Shown: positions 6,900-12,141 of the stretch, piece after piece
How positions within the stretch are numbered: the first letter of the stretch is position 1
Layout of the letters: every line of letters begins with the position of its first letter
Assembly (NCBI GenBank): GCA_002402755.1
Contig: DHGK01000163.1
Location: 1-12,141, forward strand
Direction: 5' to 3'
Origin: Planctomycetes bacterium UBA4800
Lineage (GTDB): Bacteria > Planctomycetota > UBA8108 > UBA8890 > UBA8898
DNA length: 12,141 bases
The notes under the pieces: generated by a model
The model's database searches: none
Seen by the model: only the letters and a program-made list of their open reading frames with translations
Told to the model about the DNA's origin: nothing
Translations under genes and position numbers: made by a program

Positions 6900-7406
6900 T
6901 CACGCGCCTGCGATCAGGCGCGCCGCGCCGACGGCGATCGCGCCGCCGAGGCCCGCCGCGAGGTCGTCGAGCAGGATGCCGAGGCCGCCGGGCAGCCTCT
7001 CCAGGCGGCGAATAGGCCAGGGCTTCAGCACGTCGAAGAGGCGGAAGGCGAGGAAGGCGCACAGCACGGTCAGGGGATCGGCGGCGGCGAGCAGCGCGAT
7101 GCTCTGGCCCGCGATCTCATCGCTCACGACCGCGGGCGGGTCGCGCCGGCCGAAGAACTCCTCCGCGCGCGCGGCCCCGCGCAGCGTCGCGATGGAGAAG
7201 ATGCACGCGAGCGCCGCGAGCGTGGCGCGTACGATGTTCGCGTCGGCGCTCAGGGCCAGGGCGAGCGCGGCGAGCGCGCACGGCGCGAGGCTTGCCCACG
7301 TCCCGGGGCACCACGGCAGCCTGCCGAGGCCGAGGCCCGTCGCGAGCAGCATGCCGCCGCGAACCGCGGGGCGCGGCGCGGGGTCGGGCGGGGCGTCACA
7401 TGTCAA
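6900..7406 (-). CDS. pgpA: Phosphatidylglycerophosphatase A
   Basis: Removes phosphate from phosphatidylglycerophosphate to give phosphatidylglycerol at the inner membrane, the step after PgsA. The 168-aa protein shows the family hallmarks in order: ATGLGLGRLPWCPGTWASL (22-40), PPAVVSDEIAGQ (90-101, with the key D96-E97), FRLFDVLKPWPIRRLE (121-136) and GGLGILLDDLAAG (140-152). Hydrophobic segments lie at about 39-53, 60-74 and 101-120. The start is a TTG at 7406, with AAGGA eight bases upstream inside pgsA. The only ATG alternative (7352) has no ribosome-binding site and would leave just four residues before the conserved TGLGLG. The gene overlaps the end of pgsA by 11 bp, so translation is probably coupled. 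Length and motifs are normal for the family. Confidence 0.93.
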   Translation of the reverse strand: MTCDAPPDPAPRPAVRGGMLLATGLGLGRLPWCPGTWASLAPCALAALALALSADANIVRATLAALACIFSIATLRGAARAEEFFGRRDPPAVVSDEIAGQSIALLAAADPLTVLCAFLAFRLFDVLKPWPIRRLERLPGGLGILLDDLAAGLGGAIAVGAARLIAGA

Positions 7407-7965
7407 GGCGGCTTTCCTTGAAGTACAGCAGGCCCGAGACGAGCGTCAGGAACAGTGTCGCGCCGAGGAGCGCAAGCAGCGCGTAGTACCCCGCCGGGCC
7501 GAGGTCCGTCTTGAATGCCTCGTAGACGAGCACCGCCGGCACGGTGATGCACTGGGCGAGCATCTTGGCCTTGCCCCAGGACTTCGCGCCGAAGGCCTGC
7601 CCGACGCCCTCCATGTGGCTCCGGAGCGCCGTGACGCCGAGCTCGCGCACGACAATCAGGAGCGCGTACCAGGCCGGCATGAGCTTGGAGAGCGGGACGA
7701 GCAGGATGAACGAGCCGCAGATCAGCACCTTGTCGACGAACGGGTCCGCGACGCGGCCGAAGCCCGTGATCAGCTTGAGCCTGCGGGCGAGATAGCCGTC
7801 GAGAAAATCGGTCGCCGCGCTGAAGGCGAACAGCGTCGCCGTCATGACCAGCCAGAACGGCGTGCGCAGCGCCTCCACGTGGTCCAGCGCGATGTAGACG
7901 GCGAAGAGCGCGAAGGCGAGGACGAGCCGGAGCAGCGTGATCTTGTTCGGAAGGTTTATCTTCAT
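7396..7965 (-). CDS. pgsA: CDP-diacylglycerol--glycerol-3-phosphate 3-phosphatidyltransferase
   Basis: Transfers the phosphatidyl group from CDP-diacylglycerol to sn-glycerol 3-phosphate, making phosphatidylglycerophosphate and CMP. It is the committed step to phosphatidylglycerol and cardiolipin and an integral membrane enzyme. The 189-aa protein begins MKINLPNKITLLRL, a typical PgsA opening. It carries the complete CDP-alcohol phosphatidyltransferase motif: D53, D56-G57, A60-R61, G70, D74 and D78. Four or more hydrophobic segments follow (about 12-27, 38-52, 82-98, 139-151, 160-181). ATG 7965 is chosen from the family N-terminus; an extension to 8025 adds 20 unconserved residues and runs into the candidate -10 box. 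The ribosome-binding site is weak (GGGAG, distant). It is preceded by a hairpin leader and a possible promoter and overlaps pgpA. Confidence 0.95.
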   Translation of the reverse strand: MKINLPNKITLLRLVLAFALFAVYIALDHVEALRTPFWLVMTATLFAFSAATDFLDGYLARRLKLITGFGRVADPFVDKVLICGSFILLVPLSKLMPAWYALLIVVRELGVTALRSHMEGVGQAFGAKSWGKAKMLAQCITVPAVLVYEAFKTDLGPAGYYALLALLGATLFLTLVSGLLYFKESRLDM

Positions 7966-7983
7966 GGCGTTAGCCCGAGCTCC

Positions 7984-8001
7984 CGCGGCGCACGCGCCGC
8001 G
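7984..8001 (-). promoter_or_regulatory. Perfect inverted repeat in the pgsA leader
   Basis: CGCGGCGC and GCGCCGCG form a perfect 8-bp inverted repeat around a 2-bp centre, ending 18 bp before the pgsA ATG. As RNA it could form a hairpin next to the weak GGGAG ribosome-binding site and reduce translation; as DNA it could be an operator. In sequence this GC-rich it may also be chance. Confidence 0.3.
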
Positions 8002-8023
8002 TCTTCCTGGACACGAGACCACC

Positions 8024-8029
8024 ATTCTA
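8024..8029 (-). promoter_or_regulatory. Candidate -10 box for pgsA-pgpA
   Basis: TAGAAT (5 of 6) on the minus strand would start transcription near 8017, about 50 nt before pgsA. The hexamer 17 bp upstream (TACCAA) is a poor -35. Its position just after the hairpin on the rimO stop makes a restart of transcription here reasonable. Confidence 0.35.
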
Positions 8030-8100
8030 CGAGTCCGGCGCGAGGATTGGTAGCGGGAAACGACGCGCGCGAAGGCGCAGACCGCCGGTGAGATCGAAAG

Positions 8101-8120
8101 GAGCGCCGTTGCCGGCGCTC
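8101..8120 (-). terminator. GCAA-tetraloop hairpin on the rimO stop codon
   Basis: On the minus strand GAGCGCCG and CGGCGCTC form a perfect 8-bp stem closed by the loop GCAA, a GNRA-type tetraloop. The 'GA' of the rimO TGA (8121-8119) is the first part of the stem. CTTTC follows directly, so the T-tract is short and broken. It could be a leaky intrinsic terminator or an mRNA 3'-end stabiliser separating ftsK-rimO from pgsA-pgpA. Confidence 0.5.
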
Positions 8121-9456
8121 ATGCGTTCTCGAGCACCGCGCCGGCGAGATCGAGGCCGGCCGCGCCCGTGATCCTGGCCGTGACGAACGTGCCGGGCTCG
8201 GCGCTGCCGAGCGGCAGGCGGACGACGGGGTCGACCTCGGGCGCCTCGGCGAAGCTCCGCGCGGCGAGAAACCGGCCCGCGGGGCCGTCGACGATGACGG
8301 TCATCGTCCGGCCGACGCGCGATCGGGCGAATGCGCGCGCGTTCTCCGAGATCAGGCGGCGGAGGCGCGCGGCGCGGGCGCGGGCGACGCGCGGCGCCGT
8401 GCGGTCGGGGAACCGGGCCGCGGGCGTGCCCGCCTGCGGGCTGAAGCTGAAGGCGCCGCCGCGCGCGATGCCGGCCGCCGCGACGAAGCGCTCGAGCGCC
8501 GCGAACTCGCGCGCCGTCTCGCCGGGAAAGCCGGCCAGAAACGTGCCGCGGACGACCAGCGGCGGAATGCGGGTCCGCAGGCGCGCGATGAGCGCGCCGG
8601 CGCTTCCCTCGGCGGGCGCGCCGCGGCCCATGCGCCGCAGGATGCGCGGCTCGGAATGCTGGAACGGAAGGTCGAGGCAGGGAAGGATCTTCTCGCTCGC
8701 GGCGATGCGGTCGATGAGCTCGCCGGTGATCCGGCGGGGGTGGAGATAGAGGAGCCGGAGCCACACGATGCCGGGAACTCGCTCCAGGGCCGCGAGCAGA
8801 TCGGGCAGCGCGGGGCGGCCGCCGAGGTCCTCGCCGTAGGCCGTCAGGTCCTGGGCGATGAGGACGAGCTCGCGCGCGCCCGAGGCGGCCAGCTCGCGCG
8901 CTTCCCGGACGACCGCCCGCAGGGGCTTGGACCTGAGCGCGCCCCGGATCCTCGGGATCGCGCAGAAGGTGCAGCCCGCGTTGCAGCCCTCGCTCACCTG
9001 GAGGTAGGCCCAGTGCGGGGGCGTCAGGCGCAGGCGCGGCGTGTCGGCCGCCGCGGGCCCGTCGGACGGCCGCGCGTCGCACGCGACCTTCCCGCCGCGA
9101 ACGACGCGCATGACGAGCTCGGGCAGCGCGCGCTCGTCATCGAGGCCGACCGCGCCCGCGAGCCCCGGCACGCGCTCGAAGATCTCCGCCCCCAGGCGCT
9201 GCGGCAGGCAGCCGACGGCGATGACGGGCTTGGGCTTTCCGCGCGCGCCGAGCGCCACGAGCCGCGCGAGCGCCGCCACGGACTCCGCGACCGCGTCGTC
9301 GATGAACCCGCAGGTGTTGACGAGGACGACGTCGGCCGCGCGGGGATCGTCCGTCAGGACGGCGCCGGCGCCCGCGAGGCGCGCCAGGAACACCTCCGTG
9401 TCGATGAGGTTCTTGGCGCAGCCGAGGCTCATGGTGGCGATGGCGAGCGGTCGCAA
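8119..9456 (-). CDS. rimO: Ribosomal protein S12 methylthiotransferase RimO
   Basis: A radical SAM enzyme with two [4Fe-4S] clusters that adds a methylthio group to the conserved aspartate of ribosomal protein S12. The 445-aa protein has the N-terminal UPF0004 domain with three cluster cysteines: SLGCAKNLIDTE (C13), VNTCGFIDDA (C49) and VGCLPQR (C83). The radical SAM motif CNAGCTFC (C158, C162, C165) follows, then FLAGFPGET and a C-terminal TRAM domain (~375-443). SLGCAKN.DTE and the short QVSEGCNAGCTFCAIP context point to RimO rather than the tRNA enzyme MiaB. The start is TTG 9456, with GGAGG ten bases upstream; the next in-frame ATG (9432) lies only four codons before C13 and lacks a ribosome-binding site. 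The gene begins 40 bp after the ftsK stop, so the two are probably co-transcribed. Confidence 0.95.
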   Translation of the reverse strand: MRPLAIATMSLGCAKNLIDTEVFLARLAGAGAVLTDDPRAADVVLVNTCGFIDDAVAESVAALARLVALGARGKPKPVIAVGCLPQRLGAEIFERVPGLAGAVGLDDERALPELVMRVVRGGKVACDARPSDGPAAADTPRLRLTPPHWAYLQVSEGCNAGCTFCAIPRIRGALRSKPLRAVVREARELAASGARELVLIAQDLTAYGEDLGGRPALPDLLAALERVPGIVWLRLLYLHPRRITGELIDRIAASEKILPCLDLPFQHSEPRILRRMGRGAPAEGSAGALIARLRTRIPPLVVRGTFLAGFPGETAREFAALERFVAAAGIARGGAFSFSPQAGTPAARFPDRTAPRVARARAARLRRLISENARAFARSRVGRTMTVIVDGPAGRFLAARSFAEAPEVDPVVRLPLGSAEPGTFVTARITGAAGLDLAGAVLENA

Positions 9457-9496
9457 GGGCGGTCAACCTCCGCGCGTTCGGGCCGGGCTCGGGCGG

Positions 9497-11881
9497 CTAT
9501 CCCTCGGCCTTCGCTTTCTTGGACTCCCACTCCTCGAGCGTGTAGTACACCTCGCGGGCCTTGCTGCCCTTGAACGGCCCGAGGATGCCCTCCTCGGCCA
9601 TCATGTCGATCAGGCGCGAGGCGCGCGTGTAGCCGACCTCGAGCCGCCGCTGGAGCAGCGTCGCCGAGCCGCGCTGCGTCTCGAGCACGATGCGCACGGC
9701 CTCGTCGTAGAGGTTGTCGCGTTCGCTCGGCGGCTCGTCGCTCGAGCCGCCGGGCTCGTTCTGCAGCTCCTGGTCGAATTCGGCCTCGGCCTGCGATTTG
9801 ACGAAGTCGACGACCGCGCGGATCTCCTTGTCGGAGACGAAGCAGCTCTGCACGCGGCGCAGGTCCGAGGCGCCGGGCGGCAGGAAGAGCATGTCGCCGC
9901 GGCCGAGCAGCGCCTCGGCGCCGTTGCGGTCCAGGATCGTGCGCGAGTCGACCTTCGAGGAGACTTGGAACGAGATGCGGCACGGCATGTTGCTCTTGAT
10001 GAGGCCCGTGATCACGTCGACCGACGGCCGCTGCGTGGCGAGGATCACGTGGATGCCGACCGCGCGCGACTTCTGCGCCAGGCGGATGATGAACGCCTCG
10101 GCGTCCTTCCCGCCGGTCATCATGAGATCGGCCAGCTCGTCCACGATCAGGACGATGTACGGCAGGAACGAGGGGAACTTCTCGATCTCGATGTCGGTGA
10201 GCTTGTCCTCGATGCGGCTCAGGATCTCCTTCTTGCCGAGCTTGTTGAAGGCGACGATGTTGCGCACGGCCGCCTGGGAGAGGATCTCGTAGCGCTCCTC
10301 CATCTTGCCGGTGAGCCACGCGAGCGCCGCGGGCGCCTTCTTCATGTCGGTCACGACCGGGCACAGGAGGTGCGGAATGTCGGCGAAGTCCGAGAGCTCG
10401 ACCATCTTGGGATCGACGAGGATCATCTTGAGCTCCTCGGGCGAGCGCGTCATGAGGCACGTGATGATGCATGCGTTGAGGCACACGGACTTGCCCGAGC
10501 CCGTCGCGCCGGCGATGAGGACGTGCGGCATCATCGTCAGGTCGCTGATCACGGGGTGGCCCGCGCCGTCCTTGCCGAGGAGCAGCGGGATCTCGTGCCG
10601 GTTCGCGCGGTAAGAGTCGGACTGGAGGAGCTCCCTCAGGCCGACGATCGCGCGCTGCGGGTTGGGGACCTCGATGCCGACGGTGTTTTTGCCGGGCACG
10701 GGCGCGACGATGCGAATGCGGCGCGCCTTGAGCGACATGGCAAGCTCGTTGGCGAGGTTGGAGATGCGGTGGACCTTGATGCCGGGGGCGAGCAGGATCT
10801 CGTACTGCGTGATCACGGGGCCGCACTGGACCTCGACCACCTGGCCGTCGATCTTGAAGCTCTGGAGCGTCTCCTCGATCTTCTGCGCGATCTGCTTGAG
10901 CTGCTCGGGGTTCTGGGCCGCCGAAGGCGGCGGCGGCGGGTCGAGAAGCTCGATGCTCGGGAGCGTGTAGCCGCCGCGCTTCTGGCTGCCGGCGCCTTTC
11001 TTGGAGGAGGAGCGCGGCTCGGAATCCGCGCCCAGGCGGATCGTGAGGGGCGCCTTCTCGGCTGCCGGCGCGTCCGCTTCGTCCTCTTCCTCGATCGTCT
11101 CGATGTCCTCGGCGTCCTCCTCGCCGCCGGCCGCGGGCAGGTCGGGCACCTCCGCGCGGCTCCCGGCCTCCTTCTCCCGGCCGGTCATGACCTTGAGCGG
11201 CGTGCGTGCAGGCGCCGCGGGCGCGGTCGTGCGCCGGAAGAGCGCGGCGACCTTCGCCGTGAGGGCCGCGAGCGAGGCTCGCACGCTCTTCAGGCGGCCG
11301 AGGCCGCGCAGGAAGACCAGGCCTCCGCGCGCGCACGACATGAAGCCGCGGCCGGCCGCTCTGGTCGTTCTGAGGAAATAGCTCTCGGACGGCGCGAAGA
11401 AGACATCGGTGATGAGGACGACCGCGATGACGAAGACGGCGCCGGTCGCCAGGAACGCGCCCGAGAAGCCGAGGTACTCATCGGCGAAGGTCCCGAGCCA
11501 GCGGCCGAAGGCTCCCCCCGCGATGAACGGGCCTTCGTATGCACCGCCGCGGCCGCGCAGGAGGTGCTCGATCACGGCCAGGGCCACGCAGAAGAGAACC
11601 GCGCCTGCGACGCGCACGGCGGGCATGCGAACGGTCTTCTTGCCGGAGAGCACGACGCCGAAGGAGCCGAGGAGCAGCACGGCGCCGAGCGTCCCCGTCA
11701 GGCCGAGCAGCTCGCGCATGAAGACGACGATCCATTCCCCGACGGGCCCGCAGAAGTTGCCGTCCCGGGGCGGCACGGCGAGGCTGCCCCCGCCCGTGAG
11801 CGTCGCCACGAAGAGGAAGAGGGCGACCATGAGGGTCAGAAACCCGATGAGCTCGCTCAGAAGCGTCCTGGTGTCACGCAC
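9497..11881 (-). CDS. ftsK: DNA translocase FtsK/SpoIIIE
   Basis: A septum-anchored, ATP-driven DNA pump that clears and aligns chromosome ends during division. From GTG 11881 it is 794 aa. Four membrane segments lie at about 11-28, 58-79, 87-107 and 142-162. An acidic, low-complexity linker follows (~235-320, including EEDAEDIETIEEEDEAD and a proline run PPPPPS). The motor has Walker A GATGSGKS (458-465), Walker B YIVLIVDELADLM (575-587) and ILATQRPSVDVITG (613-626). The gamma winged-helix domain that reads KOPS-type sites is at ~722-782 (GSATLLQRRLEVGYTRASRLIDMMAEEGILGP). The GTG is chosen because GAGGAA lies ten bases upstream and the first membrane helix follows after ten residues. The reading frame stays open to 12130, but those extra 83 residues do not look like FtsK. 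The linker is much shorter than in E. coli FtsK and is SpoIIIE-like. Confidence 0.95.
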   Translation of the reverse strand: MRDTRTLLSELIGFLTLMVALFLFVATLTGGGSLAVPPRDGNFCGPVGEWIVVFMRELLGLTGTLGAVLLLGSFGVVLSGKKTVRMPAVRVAGAVLFCVALAVIEHLLRGRGGAYEGPFIAGGAFGRWLGTFADEYLGFSGAFLATGAVFVIAVVLITDVFFAPSESYFLRTTRAAGRGFMSCARGGLVFLRGLGRLKSVRASLAALTAKVAALFRRTTAPAAPARTPLKVMTGREKEAGSRAEVPDLPAAGGEEDAEDIETIEEEDEADAPAAEKAPLTIRLGADSEPRSSSKKGAGSQKRGGYTLPSIELLDPPPPPSAAQNPEQLKQIAQKIEETLQSFKIDGQVVEVQCGPVITQYEILLAPGIKVHRISNLANELAMSLKARRIRIVAPVPGKNTVGIEVPNPQRAIVGLRELLQSDSYRANRHEIPLLLGKDGAGHPVISDLTMMPHVLIAGATGSGKSVCLNACIITCLMTRSPEELKMILVDPKMVELSDFADIPHLLCPVVTDMKKAPAALAWLTGKMEERYEILSQAAVRNIVAFNKLGKKEILSRIEDKLTDIEIEKFPSFLPYIVLIVDELADLMMTGGKDAEAFIIRLAQKSRAVGIHVILATQRPSVDVITGLIKSNMPCRISFQVSSKVDSRTILDRNGAEALLGRGDMLFLPPGASDLRRVQSCFVSDKEIRAVVDFVKSQAEAEFDQELQNEPGGSSDEPPSERDNLYDEAVRIVLETQRGSATLLQRRLEVGYTRASRLIDMMAEEGILGPFKGSKAREVYYTLEEWESKKAKAEG

Positions 11882-12114
11882 GTGAATCCCGTTCCTCGTG
11901 TGCCGTGTCGCTGCTTCGCACCCGTCGCAATGCCGGCCGGGGCGCCGTGCCGGGCGCGTCGCCCCGTAATCTTCGCACATCGAGGGCTCGGGGTCAAACG
12001 AAAGCGCGACCGCGGCATGCCGCCGGCAGGAAGGAGTCCGAGGGCTCCAGACTTCCCGGAATCGGTGTAATGGCGGGCTTCGCCATGGCGATCGCGCGAT
12101 ATAAGATATTGAAA
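11882..12114 (-). promoter_or_regulatory. ftsK upstream region without a supported gene
   Basis: About 230 bp before ftsK. There is an AT-rich patch near 12098-12113 (TATCTTATAT on the minus strand), which could hold a -10 element, and a TTGACC box (11997-11992, minus) without a good partner. A 6-bp inverted repeat ATGGCG/CGCCAT (12070-12086, 5-bp loop) could belong to either strand. The ftsK transcript probably starts somewhere here, but I cannot place it. Confidence 0.3.
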
Positions 12115-12141
12115 AGACGTAACCGTTCACAGGGCATCCCG
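12115..12141 (+). repeat. Head of the dispersed repeat, right copy, cut by the window edge
   Basis: AGACGTA, one differing base, and then the 19-bp head CCGTTCACAGGGCATCCCG match the minus strand of 213-187 at 26 of 27 positions. The copy is in opposite orientation and runs off the end of the window, so its full length is unknown. A match this long is not expected by chance in 12 kb. Confidence 0.75.

Noticed and set aside
9041..12070. A plus-strand open frame of 1009 codons opposite ftsK and the start of rimO
   Set aside because: It lies antisense to two clearly recognisable genes. Its translation is a low-complexity mix rich in R, A, D, E, L, V and H that mirrors GC-rich third positions. 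No domain is visible.
11882..12130. The 83-codon N-terminal extension of ftsK, including an ATG at 11980
   Set aside because: The extension lacks FtsK-like features and overlaps the repeat, and the ATG at 11980 has no ribosome-binding site. The GTG at 11881 fits the first membrane helix better.
12070..12141. A plus-strand frame starting MAGFAMAIARYKILK and running off the right edge
   Set aside because: It is very short, has no ribosome-binding site, and reads straight into the dispersed repeat head. Such frames through this repeat class are usually spurious.
187..12141. The whole block as a composite transposon bounded by the 27-bp inverted repeats
   Set aside because: No transposase, integrase or target duplication is visible and the interior carries core genes. 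The repeats are better read as two copies of a dispersed element.
1..12141. tRNA, rRNA or CRISPR arrays
   Set aside because: Scanning the intergenic stretches by eye found no tRNA-like or rRNA-like segment and no regularly spaced repeats.

Overview
This is a GC-rich bacterial chromosome segment. The organism looks like a Gram-negative or other diderm bacterium, or an uncultured lineage with similar habits. It has a Tat-exported protein, a secreted multi-domain glycosidase-like protein, a standard ftsK-rimO-pgsA-pgpA housekeeping run, and frequent GTG/TTG starts. Nothing in the window fixes the phylum. The DUF4070/HpnP-type radical SAM protein, the exported sugar-isomerase-like protein and the 'CACAGAG' dispersed repeat all occur in several phyla.

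Layout from left to right. Positions 1-80 hold nothing I can support. Positions 81-213 carry a dispersed repeat in minus orientation that ends at the stop codon of the next gene. Two minus-strand genes follow: a Tat-signal protein with an L-fucose-isomerase-like C-terminal region (206-1657), and upstream of it a B12-binding/radical SAM DUF4070 protein (1838-3448). A 287-bp divergent intergenic region with a candidate plus-strand promoter separates these from the only plus-strand gene, a secreted protein with LamG-like, FN3-like and GH-A-like barrel regions (3736-6087). Downstream of it, converging on it, is a two-gene minus-strand cassette: a 58-aa basic protein and an overlapping AbiEii/DUF6036-type nucleotidyltransferase-like protein (6170-6822). 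This cassette has its own well-formed promoter.

The right half (6900-11881, all minus strand) is the housekeeping block. In transcription order it is ftsK (DNA translocase), rimO (ribosomal protein S12 methylthiotransferase), pgsA and pgpA (two consecutive steps of phosphatidylglycerol synthesis). A perfect 8-bp hairpin with a GCAA tetraloop sits on the rimO stop codon. A -10-like box follows it, so pgsA-pgpA may be transcribed partly on their own. pgsA and pgpA overlap by 11 bp and are surely coupled. The ftsK upstream region (11882-12114) has no gene I can support. At the extreme right edge (12115-12141) the head of the same dispersed repeat reappears in the opposite orientation: 26 of 27 positions match 187-213.

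The most interesting items are this repeat, seen at both ends and pointing outward; the two-gene nucleotidyltransferase cassette, whose NTase has lost one of the expected active-site aspartates; and the unassigned trio of HpnP-like radical SAM protein, Tat-exported isomerase-like protein and secreted glycosidase-like protein. All identifications come from reading motifs by eye; no database search was run.
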